From MGBC114844 sp910585855 (GTDB lineage Bacteria; Bacillota; Clostridia; Lachnospirales; Lachnospiraceae), in the NCBI GenBank assembly GCA_965646165.1, contig CBFFYP010000077.1, positions 1-21,876 on the forward strand: a DNA stretch of 21,876 bases, given 5' to 3'. Every line of letters begins with the position of its first letter. The first letter of the stretch is position 1. The notes below the pieces were generated by a model. It made no database searches and was not told the DNA's origin. It was given only the letters and a program-made list of their open reading frames with translations. This document shows, piece after piece, positions 7,497-15,930 of this stretch. The translations under genes were made by a program, and so were the position numbers.

Positions 7497-7913
7497 TTAT
7501 TTTTCTTTATATACTACATATTTTCGAATAAAAAAATTCCAAAAAAATACGATTCCAGTTGCTGCTATTTTTCCAATCATCTTTTTAAAATCAGTATTCA
7601 TCCCTAGCAAAGATACCCATACATACATCAATATCATATTCAAAAACAAACCAATTGCACTTACCGCAAAAATAAGAATCAATTCTTTCCTTTTTTGGGA
7701 TTGATAAGCAGAATCTTTAAAAGTAATGTTCCTTCCTAACCACCAATTTGTCATTGTAGAAAAAAGAAACGCCAAAATCGTTGCACCCTGATAATAGATA
7801 TGTAAAAGATTCGAAAATATAAAAAACATACCCCATTCTACCAGAGCAGCCATTCCACCCACAAAAAAATAAGAAAAAAACTGTTTGATACTTTTCCACA
7901 TTTTCTTATCCAT
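7497..7913 (-). CDS. GtrA family membrane protein (lipid-linked sugar flippase)
   Basis: This 138-residue protein has four hydrophobic segments (about 12-34, 41-60, 77-103 and 111-130), typical of GtrA/PF04138. Family members are thought to move polyprenyl-phosphate-linked sugars across the membrane for use by an outward-facing transferase. The motif TNWWLGRNITFK between segments 2 and 3 and the C-terminal FFWNFFIRKYVVY are family hallmarks. I chose the ATG at 7911-7913, which overlaps the stop of the upstream transferase as TAATG, with GGAG 12 nt before it. An ATG eight codons earlier (7937) lacks a binding site. Tight coupling to the GtrB-like gene supports a joint role in sugar flipping. 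Confidence 0.88.
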   Translation of the reverse strand: MDKKMWKSIKQFFSYFFVGGMAALVEWGMFFIFSNLLHIYYQGATILAFLFSTMTNWWLGRNITFKDSAYQSQKRKELILIFAVSAIGLFLNMILMYVWVSLLGMNTDFKKMIGKIAATGIVFFWNFFIRKYVVYKEK

Positions 7914-8605
7914 TATTTTCGATATCTCCAAATACAATAAATGGCACGAAGTCCGTCTTTAAAGCCAATCTTTTTTCCTTCTTCATTTGTTCTAGGATAA
8001 TAAGAAATGGCAACTTCCTTTACCCTTACATTCATTCTTGCTACTTTGGCAGTAATCTCTGGCTCAAAACCAAATCTTTTTTCTTGAATATCAATAGACT
8101 GAATAATTTCTCGTTTAAATGCCTTATAACAAGTTTCCATATCCGTCAAATGCAGCTTTGTAAAAAAATTAGACAATGCGGTTAAAAATTTATTTGCCAG
8201 TTGATTTGCCTTATATCCCTTTGCTTTACTTTTTAAAAATCGTGAACCATAACAAACATCTGCTTCTCCATTTAAAATCGGTGCAATTACTCTAGGATAT
8301 TCCATTGGATCATATTCTAGGTCTGCATCTTGAACAATAACAATATCACCTGTTGCATGAGAAAAACCCGTTTTTAACGCTGCTCCCTTCCCTCCATTCA
8401 CTTTATGATAAATAATTTTACTTACCAATGGACGAATTTTACTTTCTAAAATTTCTCTGGTACTATCTGTACTTTTATCATCTACTATAACAATTTCTTT
8501 CTTTTTAATAGGTGATTTTAAAACTTTTTTTACAATTTTTTCGATATTTTTTTCCTCATTATAACAAGGAATAATAATGGATAATGTATAATCTTCCTTT
8601 TTCAT
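7913..8605 (-). CDS. GT2 polyprenyl-phosphate sugar transferase (GtrB/DPM1-like)
   Basis: This 230-residue GT-A enzyme likely transfers a sugar from a nucleotide donor to undecaprenyl phosphate at the inner membrane face. It has SIIIPCYNEEKN at the start, DDKSTD (42-47), GGKGAALKTG (71-80), the metal-binding DAD (93-95), DMETCYKAF (155-163) and FGFEPEITAK (178-187). These are characteristic of dolichol-phosphate mannosyltransferase-like proteins. There are no C-terminal membrane segments, unlike Shigella-type GtrB. The ATG at 8603-8605 follows AGGAAGGA. It couples to GtrA downstream. A 143-nt very AT-rich gap precedes it, in which no promoter is convincing. Which sugar it uses is unknown. Confidence 0.9.
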   Translation of the reverse strand: MKKEDYTLSIIIPCYNEEKNIEKIVKKVLKSPIKKKEIVIVDDKSTDSTREILESKIRPLVSKIIYHKVNGGKGAALKTGFSHATGDIVIVQDADLEYDPMEYPRVIAPILNGEADVCYGSRFLKSKAKGYKANQLANKFLTALSNFFTKLHLTDMETCYKAFKREIIQSIDIQEKRFGFEPEITAKVARMNVRVKEVAISYYPRTNEEGKKIGFKDGLRAIYCIWRYRK

Positions 8606-8748
8606 TTTTCTTCCTTCCTGTTTTTATTTTTTCTTTTTATTTTAAATTTTATATAAACCTTTTCTGTATACTCCAAATATTTAATATTAATACGTTAGAT
8701 AGCAAAACAATATTATCTTTAATATTTAAATATAAAATTTAATCTAAT

Positions 8749-10806
8749 CTATTCAAAAAATAATGAATGTTTTATCATATAAAACAAAGTTGGTCTTATA
8801 TATATCAATGAAAAATATCTATCTACTATCAATACATTCCATAAATTTAAAAATATTGATAGAAACATTAAAATTTGTACAATTCTCCTTAATATACTTT
8901 CTGCATTATATTTTAACGATAACTTTTCTAACAAAAAACTTTGTACTATTGCTGAAATAGTAATTAACCATCCAAAATCGCTCATATAACGTTGTGTTAA
9001 TCCTGCCATCTGAATATCTGCAATCATTATAATAATAGAAAAAAGAAAACTTAATATTACTAAACCATAAATATGATTCTCCTTTAATAATTTTTTAAAT
9101 CTAAAAATCATTAAACTAAATCCTCCCAAAATATTTAATATAAAATATCCTCCAAATAACGGTTCAGCATAAGTAAAACCTAAATAATCATTAGCTACAT
9201 TAACTGTTTGCATAAATGGATATTTTGGAATAATATTTAGTGGTTGAAATAAATATACAAAACTTCCTAAAAAGACCCTATCTAATACAATCCCACGGTG
9301 TGTCATATCATTACTTGTTAAATTATAATTTGCTCCAAAATCAAAAGGCGATTGAAAACGAACATAGTTATAATACATAATCAAAAAACCTACAAATATA
9401 AATGGAATTATTACACACAGTGTATTGCCCATACCCTTTTTTGAAAAGAATAATCTTTTATATATAATTTCATCCCAAAATATTGGAAAAGCTAACAAAC
9501 ATATAATAGCCATCTGTGGTCTGCACCCTATAATTAAAGCAATAAAACATGCACCTATTAACAAAAATTTCTTTCTTAAATAAACACTACTCTTTGCAGT
9601 TACCCAACAGGCAAGACCTATTGTTCCGAACAATAAACTAGTAATAATAGGTACAGAATATACAATTCCTAAATAAACCAAATACACGATCCCACTACCA
9701 AAAATATAAAAAGATGACATCAATAAATACATTCCAAAACTTAAGCTGCTAAAATACTGTTTTCCTAACTCATAAATAAACCAAAATCCTGCTATACAAA
9801 ACAATATTGTACAAAACGTTACCACATCCCATGTTTTAACATGTGTTCCTGTTATTAATTTATATGGAATAAAAAATAAAAAAGCTGGTACAGGTCCAAA
9901 ATAACTATAATATTTTCCATTAAAATATGCATAATCATAGTCAAACATCTCCCTGCCTTCTTCAACCACAGCTTTCCATCGTAACCCTCCATCATAAGGA
10001 TTTGATGCCATCTCTAATGACTTTGGCGGTTCTCGATCCAAATATACTTGACCTTTTATTAATGCATCTGCTAATTCATTATATTGACCATATGCAGGCC
10101 AACCATTTCTATCAATAGATGCCTGAAGAGTTTTATCTGGATTTATTAACTGACTTAATAAAATAATAATTATTATATGAACTGCCACATAACAAATTAG
10201 CCCTACTTTTTTCCACTTTTTATCAAGTATTAAATTAGAAGAATAAACTCTAGACTTAGAACCAAACAACCAAAAAAATACGATACAAGCAAATACCATT
10301 ATTATTCGTAACCATGAAAATTCAAATGGTCGAACTTTATTTAAACCAATTTGCTCTAAATAAAACAAAAAATCATTTGGCTGCTTTATTTTCACCCTAA
10401 TATAATTTGTCATTCCATTTAAATGTAATCTTACATATTGACTACTTTTCACACTAGAAACAAGAACTGTTTCACCCAAATAAAATCCAAAACTATTTGC
10501 CGCATCATCCGCAGTAATTTCAATCTGTGTACAGACTCCATCTATTGGTATAATATTTAAGTATAAATTCTTAATATTAGCTTGAAAATCTACAATATCG
10601 ATATAAGCATTTTCTGAATCAATTATTTTGTAATACCCTTCTTCTGTTTTCTGTATTCCTTTTGTCATATAAAAATTAAAATCTGTCTGTGATTTAAATG
10701 TTAAAGATTCCCAATAACGAAAATTAAAAATCGTTACTTCTAAAAGTAAAGTAATAAGAAATAACTCTATACTCCGTTTTGTAATACATTCTTGTTTTCC
10801 TTTCAT
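8749..10806 (-). CDS. Multi-membrane GT-C-like glycosyltransferase
   Basis: This 685-residue protein has one hydrophobic segment near the N-terminus (about 10-29). An extracytoplasmic beta-rich stretch follows (about 30-160), then about ten hydrophobic helices. The segment FNGKYYSYFGPVPAFLFFIPYKLITG and the C-RPQM motif resemble bacterial GT-C proteins that use polyprenyl-phosphate sugars on the outer membrane face. Its place upstream of GtrB-like and GtrA genes fits the third partner of a Gtr-type decoration system; this is inference, since no catalytic aspartate is assigned. The ATG at 10804-10806 has only a distant AGGAAGG (16 nt), so translation may be weak or coupled. The gene is noticeably AT-richer than its neighbours, hinting at separate acquisition. 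Function confidence is moderate. Confidence 0.75.
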   Translation of the reverse strand: MKGKQECITKRSIELFLITLLLEVTIFNFRYWESLTFKSQTDFNFYMTKGIQKTEEGYYKIIDSENAYIDIVDFQANIKNLYLNIIPIDGVCTQIEITADDAANSFGFYLGETVLVSSVKSSQYVRLHLNGMTNYIRVKIKQPNDFLFYLEQIGLNKVRPFEFSWLRIIMVFACIVFFWLFGSKSRVYSSNLILDKKWKKVGLICYVAVHIIIIILLSQLINPDKTLQASIDRNGWPAYGQYNELADALIKGQVYLDREPPKSLEMASNPYDGGLRWKAVVEEGREMFDYDYAYFNGKYYSYFGPVPAFLFFIPYKLITGTHVKTWDVVTFCTILFCIAGFWFIYELGKQYFSSLSFGMYLLMSSFYIFGSGIVYLVYLGIVYSVPIITSLLFGTIGLACWVTAKSSVYLRKKFLLIGACFIALIIGCRPQMAIICLLAFPIFWDEIIYKRLFFSKKGMGNTLCVIIPFIFVGFLIMYYNYVRFQSPFDFGANYNLTSNDMTHRGIVLDRVFLGSFVYLFQPLNIIPKYPFMQTVNVANDYLGFTYAEPLFGGYFILNILGGFSLMIFRFKKLLKENHIYGLVILSFLFSIIIMIADIQMAGLTQRYMSDFGWLITISAIVQSFLLEKLSLKYNAESILRRIVQILMFLSIFLNLWNVLIVDRYFSLIYIRPTLFYMIKHSLFFE

Positions 10807-10841
10807 AGTCTTTATATGAAATCCTTCCTATTTTCTAACCT

Positions 10842-12539
10842 CTATTGATACTCATTCCTCACCCCAGAATTCGATATATTATTTACAATACTATTAAACT
10901 GTAAACTTATTGCCTCAATCGCAAACATCTGAGGTTCCATAATCACATTATCAAATACATCATTTACATAACACTCCTCTCCAATAAATACACCAGAATA
11001 GTGATCACCAGATATAATGTTTCTGCATATAATATTTTCATAATCCGGCGTAAAATCCATATCCGTAGATTCTACATCAGCAACGGCTGCCCCTACTTCA
11101 ACTCCAAAAAAATGAAATACATCATTCTGTCCTTTATTATTATCTTTTATAATATTTTCCATAATCAAACTCCGAACAGTAGTTCTTACCATCTTAATAC
11201 CACCGCCAAAATTATTGATTACGACATTATTTTCCAATATATTATAGGCAGTATTATCTAGAGAAACTCCCGGCAGCTTGGATTTTGCTGAACCATTTTC
11301 CATTTTTCCGGCATCCAGTACAAAATCCATTCTTAAATCTTCATCTGTTTGACGTTTCCTCTCTCCATTTCCGTCAAAAATATTCTCTTTTAAATAAAAT
11401 CCAATCGTTCCATAATCCAAGCAAATTCCTTCCTTGTCATTCTCTTTTACTTGATTTTCTACAATATAGCAAAGATAAGCACCATCCGAATAAATACCAG
11501 AAGCATTATTTTCCAAAACCTTATTCCCTCTTACTATAATTTCATAAGGACATTTTGTCTGCGTATATAAATTCTCTTTATAAGGAAAATGATGTGCATC
11601 ATCAAATGTCTGCCATATATTCATTGGATCTTGTAATTCTATATTAGTTAAAACAATTCCTGCCATCCAATTTGATGTTCCATAATTTCCACTAACCTCA
11701 TTCTCCTCTATCAAACAATAAGAAGTATTTCCCGAAATCCAGATTCCGCCAGCCCCATTTTCCTGAAATATATTGTTCTGAATTTCAATAAATTGATTTT
11801 CACCAACAATACAAACTGCCTTTTGTTCCAATCCCCGTATAAGAGAATTTTGAACTGCTATTTTTTTGCTGTTTACAATATAAATACCATATTCTGCCTC
11901 TCCGCTTATCTGAACAGAATCTAGAAAAATACCTTCAACGGAATCCGCTAAAAATATAAATTTTACCCCTTTTCCAATCAAATTTACCCCATTGCCAATT
12001 AAATAGGTATGATTCTTTAAATAAATACTTTCTGTCACTTCAATATATTCTGAGCGAATTTCAATCACAGTATTTGGATTCTCTTCTATTAGTTTTTGGA
12101 GTTCAACAGAAGAATTACCTTCATATACTACTTGTTTTGTACAATCAGAACGATCTATCTTATTTTTTGCACATTTTTCTTCTGTTTCGATTAAATTTAA
12201 CTCTGGATATAAAAATCTTTCTTTCTCAATTCCCAATGCTTCTGCCTTTTTTATTACCTGCAGTGAATCCACAAGTGTCATCTGATCCTCCTCTTTCATT
12301 CTTTCAAAACCCGGCAATCCATGACGACTTAAAATATCCATATTAATATCACTAGAAAATACCAACACATTTTCTGTATTCTCTAATTCTTCCCTATTTT
12401 CATTTTCTATACTTTCCTGTTCTGTTTCTATTTGAGGAACGCTTTCTTTTATTTGACCTCCTCGATAAGCCAAACCACTAACTCCTCCTATAGCTAAAAC
12501 CCCTAATAGCAAAATACCAATATAAATTTTCTTTCTCAT
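10842..12539 (-). CDS. Membrane-anchored extracellular parallel beta-helix protein
   Basis: This 565-residue protein has an N-terminal hydrophobic anchor or signal segment (about 5-25) and an acidic linker (IETEQESIENENREELENTE). From about residue 140 onward it is a right-handed parallel beta-helix built of PbH1-type rungs (…IEENEVSGNYG…, …IVRGNKVLENNASGIYSDG…, …LKENIFDGNG…). Such folds occur in pectate lyases, the mannuronan epimerase AlgG and NosD-like proteins. No catalytic signature is assigned, so lyase, epimerase or a purely binding role are all possible. The ATG at 12537-12539 has GGAG eight nt upstream. Its position inside the operon suggests that it modifies or trims the exported polymer outside the cell. 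Confidence 0.8.
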   Translation of the reverse strand: MRKKIYIGILLLGVLAIGGVSGLAYRGGQIKESVPQIETEQESIENENREELENTENVLVFSSDINMDILSRHGLPGFERMKEEDQMTLVDSLQVIKKAEALGIEKERFLYPELNLIETEEKCAKNKIDRSDCTKQVVYEGNSSVELQKLIEENPNTVIEIRSEYIEVTESIYLKNHTYLIGNGVNLIGKGVKFIFLADSVEGIFLDSVQISGEAEYGIYIVNSKKIAVQNSLIRGLEQKAVCIVGENQFIEIQNNIFQENGAGGIWISGNTSYCLIEENEVSGNYGTSNWMAGIVLTNIELQDPMNIWQTFDDAHHFPYKENLYTQTKCPYEIIVRGNKVLENNASGIYSDGAYLCYIVENQVKENDKEGICLDYGTIGFYLKENIFDGNGERKRQTDEDLRMDFVLDAGKMENGSAKSKLPGVSLDNTAYNILENNVVINNFGGGIKMVRTTVRSLIMENIIKDNNKGQNDVFHFFGVEVGAAVADVESTDMDFTPDYENIICRNIISGDHYSGVFIGEECYVNDVFDNVIMEPQMFAIEAISLQFNSIVNNISNSGVRNEYQ

Positions 12540-12566
12540 ACAACTTTCTCCACTTTATTTTACAAA

Positions 12567-14351
12567 CTAAATCCCTAAATATTTCTTCCAAAATGTTAGA
12601 TTTGTAAATTCCTTCTGCCGTGTATAAAATTCCTTTACACATTTATCATATCTCTGCATACTAAGCTTTTTTATCTTCCTAAGCCGCTGAAAACACTTTA
12701 AAATTTCCTTTTTATCGCACTTTGTATAAAACCCTTTTCGGCTATAATAATCATAATGAAATACTCGATTCGCCCGATGAAAATTAATAATACGTGCTTC
12801 ATTAAGCGGTACAATCGTATTATGATTTGGAGTTAATAACAAACCATTACAGGACAGTTTTCTTTTCATATACTGCTTTTTTCCTTCCCCCCGATTTCGT
12901 TCAAATTCGTAAAGCCCATAATCCATCAGATCCCCCTGCTCCTTTAAACGATATCCCTTTGCCATTACTTCCTGATGTTTCTTTTCCCCGTCCAATTTCA
13001 AAAACCAATCCACTCCACGCAAAAAATCCTCTACCCCATCCATTAAAAGATGGGCATTTTTATATCGAAACTTCAGTGTTTCATCTATTACTTGTTGTTT
13101 TAACTCTTCATACATCTCTTTCTGTGTATAATTAATTTTCCGAACAGCATTATCAATCATTCGATTTCTAAGTATATAATAGAACATAGAAGACGAATAC
13201 TTGCGTTCAAAAGGCTCATGCCAAAGACTGATTCCATTCATAAGAATCAAATGTTTCATATTCCGCAGCCCATATTCCACATCATCTCCCCGAATAAAAA
13301 TCGGAAGCGGCAGATTATCTTCTCTTATTACACGAATTGGTATTGTACAATACCACCATGCCTGAAACTCATAATATTCCTCAATCTCATTAAATAGACA
13401 AGCTTCACAATAAATTAAATTCAAATTTCCCTTTCTAGAAATCAATTTTCCTCCATTCCATGCAGCTCCCGCCTCTACTTGAATTTCTGGAAAATCCAAA
13501 CGCAGCATTGCCCCGCCAATAAAAGAATCCTTATAATCTTCTTTTAAAACAGTCAAAAGGGTATAAGTTCGATAGAGTGCCTCTGTTTCAATACAAACAT
13601 CATCATCCATTAAAAGTACATTGGTAATTGGTTTCTTCTCTTTTTTGTTATATTCCAATACCTCAATCATTCCTCTGGTAAAACCTCCGGCACCTCCAAC
13701 ATTTTTATTTGGAAAAATATGTACTTTCGAACCTTCCAGTTCCTTCCGCTTTAATGTCTTCGCATTATCTGTAATAAAAACCTCCAAATGATCCTGCATA
13801 ATACAATCTGAATTTTCCAAAATTTCTTTTTTAATAGAAGCTAAATTTTTGAGAACAAAAGACTCCCTCTTATAAGTACAAATCACAATTCCTAAATTAA
13901 CATGATTTTTCCTTTCCACTTGTGCATCATAATATCCGCCGTAATATACCGAATTTTGCTCCAAAGCCCTCAAAGAAAATGCATACATTCCATTTTTTAA
14001 AGAAGTTTGAATCGGAAAGATATATTCCCCTTTTTCTATACTGCTAATTTCTACTTCATGCAGCACTGTTTCATTTACTAGATTAGGATAAACTCTCTCC
14101 TTATGCCGAATTGTAAGCAAAAACTTTCCTTTTAAATATAATACCAAACTTATTTTTTTCACATCTGTATACTGAAACCACTTTTCCGCTGAAAAACTAT
14201 TAAAATAAGTATCAAAATGCGCTGTTCCATATTTTCGAAACCGAATTTCTGACAAATCCATATAAAGCTGTGCTTTTTCATCCAAACGAACATAAAGATC
14301 CCTTTTTGTACAAATATCTTCCTTTGGAAAAATCAAATTTTGTATTTTCAT
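12567..14351 (-). CDS. GlfT2-like galactofuranosyltransferase (GT2), copy A
   Basis: This 594-residue cytoplasmic enzyme resembles mycobacterial GlfT2. It has an N-terminal beta-sandwich region (about 1-145), a GT-A domain starting NLGIVICTYKR (152-162), and a helical C-terminus. Visible motifs are DMDD-type LLMDDDV with D249-D251, IGGAMLR (278-284), the aromatic pair W332-W333, GDD at 355-357 and the catalytic-type histidine in SLWHEPFE (H378). Family members add galactofuranose from UDP-Galf to a lipid-linked chain. The ATG at 14349-14351 has AAAGGG 13 nt upstream. It follows the ABC ATPase gene by 20 nt. A diverged paralogue lies at 15931-17640, so the two may make alternating linkages. 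The sugar donor is not proven, and no Galf-forming mutase is in the window. Confidence 0.85.
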   Translation of the reverse strand: MKIQNLIFPKEDICTKRDLYVRLDEKAQLYMDLSEIRFRKYGTAHFDTYFNSFSAEKWFQYTDVKKISLVLYLKGKFLLTIRHKERVYPNLVNETVLHEVEISSIEKGEYIFPIQTSLKNGMYAFSLRALEQNSVYYGGYYDAQVERKNHVNLGIVICTYKRESFVLKNLASIKKEILENSDCIMQDHLEVFITDNAKTLKRKELEGSKVHIFPNKNVGGAGGFTRGMIEVLEYNKKEKKPITNVLLMDDDVCIETEALYRTYTLLTVLKEDYKDSFIGGAMLRLDFPEIQVEAGAAWNGGKLISRKGNLNLIYCEACLFNEIEEYYEFQAWWYCTIPIRVIREDNLPLPIFIRGDDVEYGLRNMKHLILMNGISLWHEPFERKYSSSMFYYILRNRMIDNAVRKINYTQKEMYEELKQQVIDETLKFRYKNAHLLMDGVEDFLRGVDWFLKLDGEKKHQEVMAKGYRLKEQGDLMDYGLYEFERNRGEGKKQYMKRKLSCNGLLLTPNHNTIVPLNEARIINFHRANRVFHYDYYSRKGFYTKCDKKEILKCFQRLRKIKKLSMQRYDKCVKEFYTRQKEFTNLTFWKKYLGI

Positions 14352-14371
14352 AACTTTTTCTATACCCTTTC

Positions 14372-15118
14372 TTATTCTCTTTTATCCTGCTCCAACATAT
14401 AAGCATCACAAACCTGTACCGCATCTCCAATCATTCTGCTGCTCCCTTTATCTAACCACAATACATGATTACAAAGATCCTTTACGGAATCAATCGAATG
14501 AGAAACATATAAAAGCGTTGTTCCCTCTTCTAACATTTCCTTCATCCGTCTTTCACACTTTTTTTGAAAGGCATAATCTCCTACCGATAACACTTCATCC
14601 ACAATCAAAATCTCTGGTCTTACTACCGTTGCAATCGAAAATCCCAAGCGAGCCGCCATACCAGATGAATAATTTTTAATCGGCATATCCAAAAACTCCC
14701 AAAGCTCCGCAAAATCCACGATTTCATTAAAAAATTTCTGCATATACTTTCTGGAATGTCCCAATACAGCCCCATTTAAATAAATATTTTCCTTTGCTGT
14801 CAGTTCACTGTCAAAACCTGCTCCTAATTCAATCAAAGGCGCTATTGTACCATGAATCGCAACACTGCCCTTATAAGGTTTCAGAATCCCGCAAATCAAT
14901 TTTAACAACGTTGATTTTCCCGAACCATTTGTACCAATAATTCCCCAAGACTCCCCTTTTTTTACCTGAAAACTAATATTTTTCAATGCTAAAAACTCCT
15001 GAAACATCAACTGTCGTTTTAGTAATTTCACAAAATATTCTTTTAAATTATCAATCCGTTCCGAAGCCATATTAAAACGCACCGTTACCTGATCAATCTG
15101 AATCACAGTTTCTTCCAT
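14372..15118 (-). CDS. Polysaccharide ABC exporter ATPase (Wzt/TagH/KpsT type)
   Basis: This 248-residue ATPase powers export of a finished lipid-linked polysaccharide with the permease encoded just upstream. It has Walker A GTNGSGKST (62-70), the signature YSSGM (150-154), Walker B ILIVDE with E175, and H207 in YVSHS. The segment APLIELGAGFDSELTAKENIYL is typical of polysaccharide and teichoic-acid exporters. It ends right after the nucleotide-binding domain. It therefore lacks the C-terminal carbohydrate-binding domain of the Wzt proteins that recognise chain ends, and is closer to KpsT or short TagH. The ATG at 15116-15118 follows GGGAG at good spacing, 19 nt after the permease stop. Confidence 0.93.
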   Translation of the reverse strand: MEETVIQIDQVTVRFNMASERIDNLKEYFVKLLKRQLMFQEFLALKNISFQVKKGESWGIIGTNGSGKSTLLKLICGILKPYKGSVAIHGTIAPLIELGAGFDSELTAKENIYLNGAVLGHSRKYMQKFFNEIVDFAELWEFLDMPIKNYSSGMAARLGFSIATVVRPEILIVDEVLSVGDYAFQKKCERRMKEMLEEGTTLLYVSHSIDSVKDLCNHVLWLDKGSSRMIGDAVQVCDAYMLEQDKRE

Positions 15119-15137
15119 CTATTTCTCCCATTCTCCT

Positions 15138-15926
15138 TTATATATACAAAATAAACTTATCCTGTGTTCTTTCAAACGACCACAATCCAAGCAGCAATGC
15201 CAAAATCGCTGCAAAAAATCCGACCCCAATCAATCTGCCATCTGGCATAGCCTGCTCCATTACCACACATCGAAACTGTGTAATATAAAAATACATAGGA
15301 TTATACGCTGCAATCCCCTTCTGAAGCCACAAAGGAAGCTGTGCAATCGGATAAAAAATCGGCGTTAAATACATCCATGCTGTTAAAATTACACTATAAA
15401 TATATTGAATATCCCGAAAAAACACCGCTGCCTGTGCAAGAAATAACCCCAACCCAAGACTAAACAAATAAACTTGAAAAATCACCACTGGTATCCACAA
15501 AAAACACCAATTCAATGTTACTCTGCACCATAAAAATACAAGAATCATCGCTACCAAAGAAAACAAAAAATTAATCAATGAACTGCTTACACGTGACATA
15601 GTAAAAATATACTTTGGAACATATACCTTCTTTATTAAAGAAGCATTTCCTGTAATTGACCAAATCGCCATAGTAGTTGCTTCATTCATCGCAGCAAATA
15701 AAGTCTGTCCAATAATCAAATATACCGGAAAGTTTTCAATATCAAACCGAAACATATTAGAAAATACAATGACCAATACCAACATAGTTAAAAGCGGATT
15801 TAAAATACTCCAAAAATACCCTAAAAAACTTCGCCTATACTTTAATTTAATATCCTTTATAACCAATTCCTGAAATAAACTTCGATATTGATAACAAACC
15901 ATAATTCGCCTTTTTATCAACTCCAT
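15138..15926 (-). CDS. Polysaccharide ABC exporter permease (Wzm/TagG, ABC-2 type)
   Basis: This 262-residue integral membrane protein has about six hydrophobic helices. The amphipathic N-terminus QELVIKDIKLKYRRSFLGYFWS is the hallmark of ABC-2 polysaccharide exporters. With the ATPase downstream it forms the transporter that moves undecaprenyl-linked glycan across the membrane. The ATG at 15924-15926 starts 4 nt after the TAG of the upstream GlfT2-like gene, and AAAGGA overlaps that stop, so translation is coupled. Presence of this pair and absence of Wzx/Wzy point to an ABC-dependent route for chain assembly in the cytoplasm. Confidence 0.93.
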   Translation of the reverse strand: MELIKRRIMVCYQYRSLFQELVIKDIKLKYRRSFLGYFWSILNPLLTMLVLVIVFSNMFRFDIENFPVYLIIGQTLFAAMNEATTMAIWSITGNASLIKKVYVPKYIFTMSRVSSSLINFLFSLVAMILVFLWCRVTLNWCFLWIPVVIFQVYLFSLGLGLFLAQAAVFFRDIQYIYSVILTAWMYLTPIFYPIAQLPLWLQKGIAAYNPMYFYITQFRCVVMEQAMPDGRLIGVGFFAAILALLLGLWSFERTQDKFILYI

Positions 15927-15930
15927 ATCG

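Noticed and set aside
7283..7531. Plus-strand frame rich in Phe, Leu and Ile opposite ugd and the gtrA gap
   Set aside because: Typical shadow of an AT-rich gene read on the opposite strand; no initiation signal. The same applies to the other plus-strand frames across the window.
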